The notes under the pieces: generated by a model
The model's database searches: none
What the model was told of the DNA's origin: nothing
The model's input: only the letters and a program-made list of their open reading frames with translations
Assembly: GCA_021018815.1 (NCBI GenBank)
Contig: JAITYX010000048.1
Span: 992,001-1,056,000, forward strand
DNA length: 64,000 bases
Direction of reading: 5' to 3'
Source: Talinum fruticosum
Taxonomy: Eukaryota; Streptophyta; Magnoliopsida; Caryophyllales; Talinaceae
Program-made: the position numbers and the translations under genes
Shown: piece after piece, positions 1-15,924 of the stretch
Layout: the number at the start of each line of letters is the position of its first letter
Numbering within the stretch: position 1 is the stretch's first letter

Positions 1-663
1 GGAAGAATTTACATAACCTATCTAAGCTTACAAAACGGACATTAAGACTATAATGCTTTCACTTTTTAAGACCTAAAATAGCAAACTATCCTGATAATAG
101 AGGTCACATTAATGAAGGTCAGAAGACAAGCAAGTATGAGACAAGGATGATATGCCCGAACCAGCATCCAGAATTTCCTCACATTTTCTCAAATTATTCA
201 TTTCATTTCCCACTAATGTGATTCACAAGGGTTCCAGAAAGCTCCCATTGTTTCAACATGTAAGATGGGTTTGCATAAGGCTCTGAACATAAAACTAATT
301 AAAATGGGAAACATATCTCCCAATAAAACGTTGTAATATTAAGGACAGATAGCTAGATATGCGCACATAGCTAGACATGGACTTATGGGTCAAATCAAAT
401 GTATATATACAGAGCTCTTCTTCAAGCAAGGAATAGGAGTGATCTACTTTATCATAATGAAATGTGAAGTTCCTAGCTTAATGGGAAATGTTGGTTCAAT
501 ACATCACATGTTATGAGCTGAAGATATATACAGAAAGAATACAATCCAAGAGCTCACTATAAACAATTTATATTAGAAAATTAGATGATATGTTTGAAAC
601 GATCCGATCAGATATCTAACCCATAAGAACTACGGTCAGTTGAAGTTACATAATAGCACATAC
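1..663 (-). other. RecQ intron 6 (partial), no exon seen
   Basis: AT-rich intron following the exon that ends DFR. I looked for the expected next exon (PSYRKLSSLR-type) on the minus strand and did not find it, so it should lie left of the window. Confidence 0.6.
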
Positions 664-4262
<3,599 letters not shown>

Positions 4263-4316
4263 AACAGTCTTCAATGAACGGAGTGTCCAAGAAAAAGGCA
4301 GTAAGAAGAGTTCGCA

Positions 4317-5074
4317 CTGCAGTTATTAAAACCAAAATAATGCTAACTCAATTGAGACCTTGAAACAGTACAGTGCACGGCAGTAGCAACCTGGCAGCCC
4401 ACTATTGTTTAACAGTCGGAGGTTTCAATCTGCTTTCAGCATTTATCAATCACCAACGACCATCTCGAATCCAAACATGAACCCAGCATAACAAATCTGC
4501 TACACATCAGAACTGATTAAGATTTAACGCTATGGTAAAAGGACATAAACTTGGTAGAACTCCCCATAATCAACTACCAGCCGATACAAAGGCAAAAGAA
4601 GTGAAAACGACCAAGCTCAACTGAATAAAGATACTAATAAGAGCCCATTACCGCCGCTAAATTTCCACAACCAGTACAATAAGTGAAAATCCACAAATTA
4701 GATACGGCCATATGAAACCAAATAGGGAAGACTATAACGATACTTCATCAACAAATGTTGAATTCAAGGATTTTTCTCAACCCACCCCCCTCCAAACCCT
4801 CTTTTGAGGAAATGTGCAGAAATCAAGTAAATTCCCTAAAATTTTCGATCATAAAGAAAACCCATGTTGTGCATTTCCATCGAAACCATCATTGGGAGTA
4901 AAAATGGCAGAATACATGGAGTATCAGGTAAAGAATACTTCTCCCTACAATGTAAAACGAATTTAGAAGCAATTAAAGGATAATCTGGACGAGAACTTAG
5001 CTACTCGTTGCTAAAAGAGACAATTACAATCAATTTCGATCAGGGTGAAGAGAGAAGTATACGAAGAAACACAC
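4317..5074 (-). other. RecQ first intron
   Basis: Between the probable 5' exon (donor GT at 5074-5073) and the exon carrying the main ATG (acceptor AG at 4318-4317). AT-rich, with no other feature seen. Confidence 0.45.
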
Positions 5075-5190
5075 CTGGAGCATCGCCGGATGGTTTCACC
5101 AGGGAGGAAGAGAGAAGAGGCGGTGACTGCTAAATGCGAAGGCGATTTTTGCCGGGAAGATGGGAGAGTATCACACTTGTATTTACTTTT
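5075..5190 (-). promoter_or_regulatory. Probable first (5' UTR) exon and start region of the RecQ gene
   Basis: On the minus strand a CT-rich leader ends in CTCCAG|GTGTG at 5075/5074, a good donor. The likely acceptor is TGCAG at 4317 (exon resumes at 4316). The right end is approximate because I see no clear TATA box. An ATG at 5083-5081 is in frame through this junction with the main start: ATG CTC CAG joins TGC GAA CTC, and the frame stays open to the ATG at 4262. This would add 21 residues before the main start. Whether the exon is purely untranslated or gives a longer N-terminus cannot be decided here. Confidence 0.5.
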
Positions 5191-5901
5191 TTTTATCGAG
5201 ACTTGTATTTACTTTTTATTTTGGGAAATTTAGTCATTAGTGTTATCTACATTTATGCTTGCATGAGTTTTTTTTTTTTTTTATATAGGCGTTATTTAAT
5301 TAAATAACTAGTTTATTCTTAATGATAGTGAAAAAAAAGTAGGAAAGTTTTTTTGTATATAGGCTTAATACAATGAACCTACTTATCTCTGCTCTCTCTG
5401 TCTCACTCATTCACGCATTCTTAGTGAAGAAAAGGAAGGTGAGAAAGATTAAGAAAATTCGAAGTTTGAAGTTCTTCAGGGAAACGGATGAAATTTGTTA
5501 AACTTGGGCTTTTGTAAAATGATGAAATGAGGTGATGAATTGGGTTGTGATGAGGTTGTGTTTGTCATTCATGTTATGTTTGCGGTGATTTTATAGTCGG
5601 GTCATCCAATTGAAGAGAAATTTATATTTTTCGTTATCAAGTAAAAGTAAGTAAGGTATGTGTATGAAATTTAGGTCATTAGTGTTAATGTAATTTATTT
5701 GTGTAGTTTTTATGGCGTAAAGATGCATGTTATTAATTGTAGTTTTGATGAAAATGATTTAGCTTTGTTGGTATATCTTGAAGCATAAGTTGTTCAATTT
5801 ATTGAGGTAGAGTCCTTTTTCAATTGAAAATTAGGGTTTTTTTACATAAAAATAGTTTAATTTCGTTAAATTGATCAATATTGAGCCGTTATTGTTGTAC
5901 T
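5191..5901 (+). other. AT-rich intergenic DNA with promoter-like leader, likely 5' part of the MULE
   Basis: A TATATA at 5356-5361 is followed about 30 nt later by a CT-rich stretch (5385-5425) and then a purine-rich leader. This looks like a plus-strand promoter and 5' UTR. No ORF follows directly. Once the hAT element at 5902-9221 is removed, the next coding sequence on this strand is the MULE transposase fragment at 9963. I infer that it belonged to that element. A short motif, TCATTAGTGTTA, occurs near 5234 and again near 5675. Confidence 0.35.
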
Positions 5902-8900
5902 CGGTGGCGGATCCACAAATTTAAGAAAAGGGGTCAAAATAAATTAAATAATGGTGTACACAATACAAAAGTTAACATCTGTTTTTAAAATTAATATTAC
6001 ATAACGATAACATTACATCTAATGCGGTTGTTTTCGTTGAGTCCTTATATTTTGAAAGTACTCCATGATGTCACCGAGTAAATAAATTTTCAAAAAAATC
6101 ATCCTCAAAATAAGTAATGACAATATCATTCAAAAACTCATCCGATATCCGATATCCGATTGCATAAGTTGGTCTTGATATACTTCATCGAAGAAAAACT
6201 CTTTCAATCATTGTCTGTAGAAACAGGTAAAATCAATGTCAACTTCAAAAGCAAGTGTACATGGGGAAAACTCATATACTTCTTGGTTTAATCATCCTTG
6301 TGGAAAGCTCACCAAGTCCATTCAAGTTAGAGAATCTCTCATCATCAATATCAATGAAAGTATCCAATTCACCACTAAGGGTCTCAATGCTCGATTCATC
6401 AAATTCATATGGATACAACTGAGCCATTTTGAGTATCTTGTTCTTGTCAAAGTTAGGGAAAGAGTCGGTAGGATTAAAACAAGCCAAACCATAAAGCAAC
6501 TCAGTGCTTGCTTACGTAAAGTGACTATTGAGTTTTAGCATTTGCATATCAAGAATCGAATAGAACACATCAACACGATAATAATGCTCATTTGTCATAG
6601 AAGAAACTCTACATTTTGACTTACCTCGAGCATGAAGAGGAGTGAAATTATTCATGTTAGGAATCTCAATATCATGCTTCACACAAAATGAACTAACATC
6701 ATCTATCAAAGAGTCCCATCCTTGATCCCTTACACGCTGCAATTGTTTCTTAGCTGTGTTAAGAAGTGATATTGCATTAACAATGCCTTGATCCCTTCTT
6801 TGTAAAGCTTGACTCAATGCAACCAATTTCATTAGATGTAATAAAAGGCAAAGTCATATGTCCGAATATCATCCAAAACAGACTTGACCTTTTGGCTCGG
6901 TTCCATCAATTGCAAGAGCATCAAGCACATCAACATTTGGAGCAAACATAACAATAAGATTCATGAATGTTTTATAATGAGAGCCCTAACAAGTGTTACT
7001 AGGTCTTTGAAGTCCAACTTCTTGATTCAAACCCTTTCCAGTCCGAACCTCCCCATTCGCAATGCTTCTTCAACTTTCTCTAATTGTTTCTTTCGATATT
7101 TATCTCTACCCTTATAAAAGCCTCCAACCATATTCAAAGTCAAATTAACCAAATCAAGAAACTTTTCAATATCAACATGTTTGTGAGCAAGCTGCCACAA
7201 TAGTCAATTAAAGTTGATGAGCAAAACAATGAACATAATGTGCCAATAGAGTTTCTTGCAGAACCAAACTTCTAAGCCCATTGATGTGACCTCTCATATT
7301 ACTAGCCCCATGATACCCTTGTCCTCGTATTCGTGATGGGCTCAAGGATAATTGACTAAGCACATAATAAATTTCTTCTTTCAATGACATAGTAGTAGTA
7401 CTAGTAACATGGATAAGACTAACCAACTATTCCATGACAAACCCCATTTTATCAACATATCTCAAAACAATAACCATTTGTTGCTTACAAGAGACATCAC
7501 GGGATTCATCGGCTAATATAGAAAAATATCCATCCCTAATTTCTTGAAGAATAACATTAATAGTTTCCCTTGAACAAGCACTTGCAATATCTTTCTAAAT
7601 TGGTGGGGAATACATTATAAAATTTCCAGGAGCATTCTTCAAAATAACATTTCCAACTTTATCGTTCTTTTCCTCGTGAAACTTTAAAATAGTTCTAAAA
7701 AGTCCTTTCTTTCTTGAAAATTCGCTCTCATCATGACCTCGGAAAGGCAAACCTTCGAGACAATAAAATCCTTAACACATCTACTGAAGCATTTAAACGA
7801 GTCCTATACTTAGCTTTAGCTTCTTCGATTGTTTATCCAAGGCGGTTTGTATGGATTGTCTTTGCATCATCATGTCTTCACATTGTTTAACACATTTATT
7901 ATGCATACTATTCACACCACCAACGTGCCTATGGAATCTATCTGTCTTATTCCAACTTTGAAATCCTTTACTTGTGAATGCATCCCTCCCCCCAAATGGG
8001 TCATTTCATTATTTTTGAACAAATAACAACACAAGCAAAATGCATCATCTTCCATTATACTATATTCTAACCATACTAGGAGACATTGAATCTACGCACA
8101 TGTCCGGACATTAACGTTTGAGGGAAAGTAGATTTCGGGGTTGAAAGGGACCTTTTGGAGATATGCTCTTCTTACCTCATCTTGTTCATCAAGATGATAT
8201 CGTGACATTGGTTTTCTTACTCCCGGATCGGATGGACGTGCATTGACATCAACTCGACTTCTCCCAATAGAAAATGAATTGTCATTTACATCACACGTTG
8301 TGGGGGAGGGATTGGTATTTGCATCACAAGTTATAGGGGAAGGATTTGTATTTGCATCGCCTTCTTCATTCAATGGTGAATTTTCAGATTTAGAACTTGA
8401 AGGAATGGAGGGCTCTGTAGCTATCTTTTTGAAATATCTAAACATTTTGACCTATAATACCAATTTATCAACAAAAATCAAACCTCTATCGTGAAATTTG
8501 TCTAAATAATGAATAAAGTGAAATTGAAAAATAAATGAAATCACATAAATTAAGAATAAAATCAAAGAAATTATACCTAATATCGCACAAATTAAACCTT
8601 AAATTGATATAAAATGAAAAATTTAGAAGTTAGAACTTACAAATCTGGAGAGAAAGAGAGAGTTTAGTGCGGGAGAGGAGAGATAAGGACAGGGAAGTGC
8701 CATGACAAGGGCGGCTTGTTTGGGGCCAGCGCCGGTGACCAATAGTTGTGGCCGTGTCATGTCGTGCCATGGTGTGGTGGGCCGGAGAGAGAGAGTGCGG
8801 GAGAGGGAGGGTGTTGCCACTGCGTAGAGTATAACCACCGAGAGGGCGGGTCGGACATTGACGTGGGCTGCGGTGGGTGTGAGCTTCGGCAGCGGCGACT

Positions 8901-9221
8901 GTTTTGTGGGCGGCGGCCACTGGCCGTGGTGGTGGGGAGCAGAGTAGTCGGGCGAGAGGAGAGAGCAAGAAATCGGGTGAGTGTGTGCCTAGAAGAAAAA
9001 ATAACCTAGGGGAAATAAAACTAAAAGGGAAGGGATTGGATTTTGAAAAAAAAAGGAAGTTGTCAATAGAAGGATTCAAACACTCGTACCTCTTCTTCAC
9101 ATTATATAGTCTTACAAACTTATCTACCCGCATTTGCTGATTACTCTCCTCTATATAAAAATTTTATTTGTTTTTGAAAGGGGGTGAGTTGACCCCACTG
9201 ACCCTCCCGGTTCCGCCAATG
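5902..9221 (-). mobile_element. hAT transposon, about 3.3 kb, degenerate
   Basis: Imperfect terminal inverted repeats: left CGGTGGCGGATCC, right (reverse complement) CATTGGCGGAACC, each followed by a GGGGTCA motif. This is the end type of a common plant hAT group. The flanking 8-mers GTTGTACT (5894-5901) and GTTGTGAT (9222-9229) match at 6 of 8 bases, as expected for an aged 8-bp hAT target duplication. The element carries a broken DUF4371/ZMYM1-like transposase on the minus strand. A GC-rich leader (about 8690-8960) lies between the right end and the gene. Confidence 0.8.
6010..8445 (-). pseudogene. hAT transposase (TTF zinc finger / DUF4371 / hAT dimerisation), broken
   Basis: Would have catalysed cut-and-paste transposition of the surrounding element. 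The pieces run in order on the minus strand. 8445-8092 is the N-terminus, with a conserved block around VRRAYLQKVPFNPEIYFPS. Near 8050 a TTF-type finger reads EDDAFCLCCYLF. 7426-7208 carries RGQGYHGASNMRGHINGL and HYVHCFAHQL. 6832-6272 is the C-terminal half, with RVDVFYSILDMQMLKLN. About 6230-6010 holds remnants of the hAT dimerisation region (PVST... SFSSMKYIKT). Several stops and frameshifts separate the pieces. The family motif GQGYDGASN has H in place of D here, a further sign that the protein is dead. Confidence 0.8.
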
Positions 9222-9229
9222 GTTGTGAT

Positions 9230-9962
9230 TGTATGTATATGGTATTGGGTAGTCCAAATATCATGTGCATGTCATAGATGATTGTAAATGTAAACCGATA
9301 TATATCAGTTCATGGCTTATGGATTAGTAATATTATAATTTTTGAAATGATTTTGTATAGGGTTATTTTTGTGTAAAGGTGGAAGTTGATAGGGTTGGTC
9401 ATACATTTATGTGGTTTCTTTGTTTGTTTGAGGAAGCTTAAGAGTTGTATATGTAACTATTAAATGAGGGCTTTTCTATGAATCTAATATTATTTGATAA
9501 CTCGATAGAAAATTTAAAAATTTTCATGTATTATTTAGACATATATATGATGATGGTTGGATTATGTTTAAGAGATTTTTTAATATTGTCATTTTGATCA
9601 TTTGAGAATCGGAGCATGTGTGATATTTGCAATTAAGTTTTTAAAAAGTACATGATGTCCTGAGATAAGTGTGAATAAGCGGTGTTTATTAATATACTAG
9701 TCGATATAATATTGTTAACTTCATGAGGTGTAAATTAGACATCCTGCCTTTTAATTAAAATAAAATTAATAAATTCTTTTGTGGTCATACTATTAGAAAA
9801 TATATTGGAGGTTGTTGATGTAATGTAAGTTTGTATATATTGCAGGTGTTTGTTAGTAGTGTTAAGGAAAATTAAAGGTGTTAGCTGGTTGTTGCATTCA
9901 TTGTTTGGTTGTAGTGTACATCTACAAGTATATATATGGTTTGAAGAGAGGTTGTTCTATAA
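9230..9962. other. AT-rich non-coding stretch before the MULE fragment
   Basis: No ORF or repeat recognised. It may be the intron or leader of the MULE that the hAT element interrupted. Confidence 0.3.
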
Positions 9963-10298
9963 GTGTGTATGGGTGGATATATAGAGGATGGAGGAAGTGA
10001 GAGTAAGCCCTATGTAGGGGGTAGAGTGGAATGTATTTGGGCTAGTGAGACAATGGGCGTGGAAGAGGTATGGAAAAAGGTTGAGGATACCATCGAAGAG
10101 GTACTTGGTGAGTGTATGTTGTGGTACACGTTAAAATATGATAGGAGTTTGTTTATTAAGTTTGGAAGATATAGTGACTTGGAGAACTTGATGAAGGGTA
10201 ATGATGACCATGCATATTTACATGTTTATTATTATTGTTTTTGTGAGTTCCTGTGTCTAGATGACTTTATGCAAGCAAAGTACTTCGTAATTTGCTAA
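9963..10298 (+). pseudogene. MULE (Mutator-like) transposase N-terminal fragment
   Basis: The 111-codon frame contains YVGGRVECIWASETMGVEEV, then MLWYTLKYDRSLFIKF and LMKGNDDHAYLHVYYY. This is the arrangement I know from the N-terminal domain that precedes the DDE domain in plant MULE transposases. It stops at 10298. The SWIM finger and catalytic domain that should follow are absent, because solo LTR B sequence begins at about 10310. Truncated and non-functional. The family call rests on recalled motif similarity. Confidence 0.6.
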
Positions 10299-10504
10299 AT
10301 CGATGGGTTAAGCTCAATAGGTTGAAGTTAAAAATAACGCATCACTCCCTTATCTCGCAATATGATCATATGGCCCAATTACCCATTTCTCCGTAAGCAT
10401 TCAATGCTTTAATCGGTACCTTTAGGTCTCTTGCTTACCTAATTACTTAATTCACGGACATATATTAACTCTTCACTGGAATACCTTAACCAATTCTTAT
10501 AAAT

Positions 10505-10776
10505 CACCTAAGTTCACTTATTTCCTTTAATTCCTCCAAATTACCAAATTCGCTTATTTCCTTTAATTTTGTTTAAATTACTAAATTCTCTTATTTCCTT
10601 TCATTTCTTTAAATCATTAAATTCTCTTATTTCCTTTAATTCTTTATATCATCAAAATCACTTATTCTCTTTAAACTACCAACATCTCTTATTTTCTTTA
10701 AACTATCAATGTCACTTATTTTCTTTAAATTACCAATGTTACTTATTTTCTTTAATTTCTTTAAATCATCAAAATC
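10505..10776 (+). repeat. Irregular tandem repeat, unit about 30-40 bp
   Basis: About eight diverged copies of a unit built on CTTATTTCCTTTAATT, followed by AAATYACCAA or TAAATCATCAAA. The array continues past Copia-1 at 18373-18480, showing that Copia-1 was inserted inside it. Confidence 0.7.
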
Positions 10777-12217
10777 TGAAGGTTTGTTCTTGGAGAAACT
10801 AAGTCACCCTAAAGGGAGGGGTGAATAGGGTGAAGGAAGATTTTAGAGAAAAATCAAACTCTTTTGCACAAAACCGAATATAAAACAGATTCCGAGTCTA
10901 TATTGGACTCATAAAGACAGACATTCGAAATATGTGGAAACCCTCCTGGGGCAGAAAACCACGGACAGAGTTGATCCAAGCACCAAGTCAAATCTACTAA
11001 TTGAATTCTCAATTACAAAGGACTCGACTCTAACTAGAATTGCTCCCTTAGACAATTCCTTTACAAGTTTTTCCTAAACTCAAAAGTTCCCTTATCCGAT
11101 CTAGTACTTCCTGACTGAGTTAACCCTTACAATCAGGGATAATTGAGCTAAGTTAGCCTTTGCAGCTAAGTTAAGAGATTTAGAGAAAGTAAGAGAAGAA
11201 TGTAAGTGATTACAAGACTTTCTTCACAGCTTAGACAGTAAAAAAATACGAGTTGGAGTTGTAAGTCGAAGATTGAATAAGAATGCGCTAAGTAAGTATT
11301 AAGCAATATGTTCAGTAATCTTCAAGTCTTGTGGAATGGCTTCTATTTATAAGGACCAAGGCAGAATGATCGTTGAGACTTGTTACGGATCGATAAGCTT
11401 TATTAGTTGTTGTAACGGCTAGTCCGAGTCACTCATTAAAGGATCCATTGAAATGTGAACATCGTGTAACAGTTCTTGGCTCCAAAAGTTGTCCAACCAT
11501 ATGGTGATGATTGAAATCTAAGGTGGAAACAATCGTTAGACTCAAGGTTGTAGTTTTTCAGTTTTGGAAACAAACAACCCTAACACGGTGTCTAAGCCAT
11601 ATCCGAGAAATGGTTAAACTACGTATGTTGGTGTTTAACGGTTAGAAATCGATTACTTTTGTATTTCAAAAATAGATTAGCCTTGTTTCAACAACCTACA
11701 AAAGCAAATCAAAGTGGTACTCAAAGTATAAAAATACTTTTGTCTAAGAATAGGTACGAGATAGTAATTAAATTAGAGTAATTAAGCACTTAATTATCTT
11801 TGGCCTAAAAGAGTGGAATTTTATGAGTCTAATGTCCATTAGGTTCAGATTCCATCTTGAGGTAATTCTTAAAATGATCAAGTTAGAGAGAATAAAATAT
11901 CACGATATATAAACTTGATTAAGCAAATAATTCTCTATAAATAAACTGACTTAGAAATTAGAATTAACGTTGTAATTCATTTTCACTTGAAACATGAAGT
12001 CGAGTGCTAAGAATAAACGTGTTAGAGAAATTATTTACTCATGCGATAGTTCCGAGTTGAGTTTGAGTGGGTCGGAAATACAACTCGGAGTGATATGCAA
12101 GTAAAGTGGTTTGAGTGGGTCATAACAGAATGAAAACTTCGATAAAAGTTTCTATAAGGCTCAGAATGGCTTAGAATCAAAACCCAAGAGAGATAGAGAG
12201 TTATACTTGAGTATTCA
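10777..12217 (-). repeat. Copia-1 3' LTR
   Basis: 1441 bp. It pairs with 16932-18367. A TATAAATA box lies on the minus strand at 11351-11344 and is conserved in the other Copia LTRs. It ends next to the polypurine tract (minus-strand CATCAAAAAGGAGGAGAT). Confidence 0.85.
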
Positions 12218-12559
12218 ATCTCCTCCTTTTTGATGAAAGACATTCCATACTTAACATAGAAACTTGTCAGTTCAAAGAGTTAAGTTTTCAAAATGTATTG
12301 ATTAGAGAAAAGAAAATCTCGATCGAGTATAAGACATTTATATAAGTTCAGCTCGGATCAAAATATAACTCGGAACATGTTTCTTGAAGTAATGAGAGCA
12401 AAGATGTTAAAGAGTCAAATATCGAGCAAAAGCAAGTATAACTCATAAACAAATGTGCTCGGAAATAGATATTTCATTAATTGCAAGAAACATATGTACA
12501 AAAATAAGATAAACTCAGAAAAAAAAACAAAGGAAACTCCCCTAAACTAAACATCCTTT

Positions 12560-12979
12560 CTATCTATTTCTCTCCCCTATGCATTTCAGCAAAAAAATAA
12601 CAAAAGGAGGGAGGAAAGAGCAAGTAATTACAGTAGATGTTGGAAAAAACAAAAAAATGAAATCCGAGTTTGGGAAATCAAGAGGGAGGGGCAGTCTATC
12701 GTGAGGTAGAAGAGCGACTCGTACACCTGCGCTTGTAAGCTTGTGTTGAAACGAGTTGGGTGAGGAGGTTGCGAGAATAAGTACGTTCGGAAGTGGAGAG
12801 ATCTTGGTTCTATGAACCAAAGGCATATCTTCATCTTCTTCTTCTTCAAAGACAGTGCTTGGCTGGGATTCCGATGTAGGGGCTTTGCCTTTTCCTTGTG
12901 AGGCCTTAGTAAGAGTAGACTTAGTTCCGGCCTTCTTAGTGGCCGAACCTCTTTCTTGAGCAGCTCCTCTCTTAGGCAT
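12560..12979 (-). CDS. Unknown 139-codon ORF in the post-pol position of Copia-1
   Basis: Starts MPKRGAAQERGSATKK. It then runs through a basic, Ser/Thr/Lys-rich stretch, an acidic EEEEDED run (about residues 50-56) and a hydrophobic C-terminus. I recognise no domain. Its place between the lost pol and the 3' LTR is where Sireviruses carry an extra, envelope-like ORF, and the composition is compatible, but that is inference. A CT-rich leader precedes the ATG, and a TATA box lies about 180 nt upstream once LTR A is discounted. The alternative is a captured host gene fragment. Confidence 0.4.
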   Translation of the reverse strand: MPKRGAAQERGSATKKAGTKSTLTKASQGKGKAPTSESQPSTVFEEEEDEDMPLVHRTKISPLPNVLILATSSPNSFQHKLTSAGVRVALLPHDRLPLPLDFPNSDFIFLFFPTSTVITCSFLPPFVIFLLKCIGERNR

Positions 12980-13048
12980 GTTCCGAGCGTAGAGTGTGAT
13001 CGAGAAAATAGAAGGAGAGTGAGTAGAGAACAGAGAGATTTCAGAATC

Positions 13049-15618
13049 CGTAACGCCCCAATCACCATTACTTAATAATCCCTTCATTAGGGACTATTAC
13101 GTAAAGTCACAGCGGAAGGTAACGATCGAAGATGTTACCGCCGTCCTAAAAATAGGACAAGGCTAAATAATTGAAATAAAATGAACTACAATTTGTGCAT
13201 CCACTGTTATATTCCCAATGATCCTGTTAAGAGTAACTACTTACTACCCAGGTAGCTAAATCATCCCAAAATACAGCTTCTTGGTTTAGCAACATAATAT
13301 TTATACAACCTAGACTTTTGTCTAATCCACGGAATAATATACAACGTACGGTAATTCCCAAGGTCATACCTAAACCCTGGTTGAGGGTAAAATCACTGTG
13401 AGCGTCTATGCACCTTCGAATTACAAATGCAACGTGGCTGGCTAAGGTCCGCCTTCGTCGGACTTGGTAAATGGTTGATTGTTCACCAATGCTTCTTCCT
13501 AAAACAAAAACAGTAAAATATTTCGAAAAATGAGTCGAAACTCGATACGAACATTCCTGCATCTGTAAAATAATTTTGAAGAATATTTTAATTGAGCGCG
13601 CGCATTTCAATTCATTTTAGTTTGAAATCGGGGAGAGAATATAAGTAAAACTTGCTTCCGGTTATTATCCGAAAGTGGAACCCCTTGGTAATTGATACGA
13701 TCGTTGAGCAGTGCTCACCCCGGGCCGACCGATAACCCGAGTTGACGCCGCGCGCGGTATAATTGGTGGGCCTAAGCCACGATAATTGGTAATTGGGCGG
13801 GGACCACTTAATTAGGTGGCAAAACTTGCCTTGTAAATGATTCATTGTTATTTGTATATATGAGAAATGTTGAGATTTGATGAAACATGTGAATTTTCGA
13901 AAGGTACGAGCAATGAACGTACTCGAACCGAGAATATTTGTCTCTCCCTTTTGCGAGAAATTTGAGTCACCGGCTATTCGGCAACGGAAGTGGCCTCGGT
14001 TCTGTTTAAAATGGTGTACATATATATGCACAAACACTTATTTTTAATTCATTCCTCACTCCTCCCTTCTCTGCACTCAATACCCATAGTTAAGTAATTA
14101 ATTAATCCGTCAAATGCCCTTCCATCGGAAGATTTCACAACTTTGCCAAATCGCCCAAAATTCATACATATACCAGTTTAAGGGCCTAAGCATTATTTTC
14201 TCAACAAAATTCACATTCATGAACAGATTACACACACCGGTGTTCGGATGTTCTACATGCCTCCTACACAATCTATTACCCAACTTCAATTTCCTTGCAT
14301 ATTTTTCACTTCCTTTATGTTCAATCCTAGCTATTTACAAAATGTGACTAACCCATAAAATTGTTCACATACGCGCCAATATACTCCCTATTCAATTCAT
14401 CGAATCACAATTTTACAACAGAACTTACATTCATTCGCCTTCGTTCGTTCACTATAACCATTTCCAATATAACAAAATCTATCAAATTACTCGGTTATAT
14501 AACAAAACATCCCTAATTTCATTCACTAGGTCACGGTTTCCCAAAGGAATCATATTCGTTCACTTTCATACGCCAACTAACCCATCAAACTGCCACACCT
14601 CAATCGTTCACAACAATTCGGATTTTCCCAAATCAATCTCTAAATTCACTTCACAAACATATTTCTAATCATGTACTTCAATTTACCATTACAATTGCTC
14701 AAATAAATAATGAACTTGATAATTTAGGGTTTAGGGTTTTACCTTCAAATTCACGAGAGGAGGAGTCAAGGAGAGGAAGGAGAGGATGTTGGTGGTGCAC
14801 GGTTGCTCCCGCTACGGCGACTCGCTGGGAGGCCGACGGCGTGCCTCGGCGTCGAGGCTGCGGTGGTTGGCCGCCGAGTGGCCGCAGGAAGCGAGGGGCA
14901 GGCCACGCGGAAAGAGAGGGAGAGCGAGAGTGCGACAGAGAGAGCAAGGGCGCGAGAGAGAGTGAGAGGGAAAGGGTGGTCGGCGCCGGTCTTCTAGCCG
15001 GCGTCGGTCGTGCTGAGTGGCCGAAGGAGGCGACGCCGGCGAGAGGGAGAAGCGGGGAGGAGAAGCGAGCACGCGAGGGAGAGAGAGCGATAGCGCGAGG
15101 GAGAGTGAGAGGGGCGCTGCCGGGCGGCACCTAGCGCCGGCTTTTGGCTGGCGTTGGTGGCGTCCGGTGGCCGACTCGTGCGAGGGCAGCCGAAGGCGGT
15201 GAGGCGAGGGCGAGGCGGGGAGAGGCGGGGGTGCGAGAAAATGAAATAAAGTCCGAAGCCTCTTCCCGACCATTTTCATCTGTAATTTTTAATTTTTTTA
15301 AAAATTCCGAAAAATCCGTTCTGGATTTTTCTTTTAAAAAAATCTGATTTTTTATTTTATTATTTTGATTTCATTTTGATTTATTTATTTATTTTGTTTT
15401 CTTTTATTGTTACTTTTAATTTCATTTTAATAATGATGTTCACAAATTGTAACCTTATTATGAAATTTTTGTTAGGGCCACTTCAGTCGCCTTAGCTGCA
15501 TAACACATGTATAAGGATAATGTAAATACAAAATATCGAATTGAAGTGCACGCGCTCGATGATATTAATCTCGTAATTGATAAGATAAATAATGGGATTT
15601 AAGGTGGGGTCATTACGA
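13049..15618 (+). mobile_element. Solo LTR A (2570 bp) inside Copia-1
   Basis: Starts CGTAACGCCCCAATCACC and ends GGTGGGGTCATTACGA. The ends are roughly inverted copies of each other. A perfect 5-bp target duplication GAATC lies at 13044-13048 and 15619-15623. Family marks are a gtcgaaactcgata segment near 13535, a GC-rich purine-strand block at 14770-15240 and AATTGAAGTGCACGCGCTC near 15540. No coding domains, PBS or second LTR, hence a solo LTR. The ORFs across the GC-rich block (14700-15280) are compositional. Confidence 0.7.
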
Positions 15619-15722
15619 GAATCGGAGAAAGATCACGAGTGAGTGAGAGAAATTTGAGAGCAAAGAGAGTAAGAGTGCGAGCAATAAATGAGTAAAGTAG
15701 AAAAAGAAGGTGAAGCGAGTAC

Positions 15723-15730
15723 AATATATA
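15723..15730 (-). promoter_or_regulatory. TATA-like box upstream of the Copia-1 ORF
   Basis: Minus strand TATATATT in CTTGCTATATATTGTACTC, followed by a CT-rich leader that runs to the LTR A insertion and resumes beyond it at 13048. It is well placed to drive the ORF at 12979. Prediction by eye only. Confidence 0.35.
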
Positions 15731-15924
15731 GCAAGAGAGGGCTTCAAACCGAATTTCGACTCGAATACCAAGCAACGGGTATCGGACCGTTGAGTCGCTC
15801 TGTGTAGTAGCTTGCTAGTTTCTCCAACAACTTTTTCCAACGGCTAGGTTTTTCCGACTCTTTGCGTGACGAGAGAGAGAGAGAAAGAGAGAAAGAGAGG
15901 GAAAGAAATAGTTTTCTAAAATAT

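Noticed and set aside
5190..5400. Bidirectional host promoter between RecQ and a second host gene
   Set aside because: The plus-strand leader leads only to MULE sequence, so a transposon origin is the simpler reading.
8630..9133. 167-codon minus-strand ORF and overlapping plus-strand ORFs in a GC-rich block
   Set aside because: Open on both strands because of GC-rich, stop-poor composition. It is the leader of the hAT element, and no domain was recognised.
14699..15347. Several overlapping ORFs on both strands
   Set aside because: Same cause: a GC-rich purine-biased block of solo LTR A with Ser/Arg/Pro-rich low-complexity translations.
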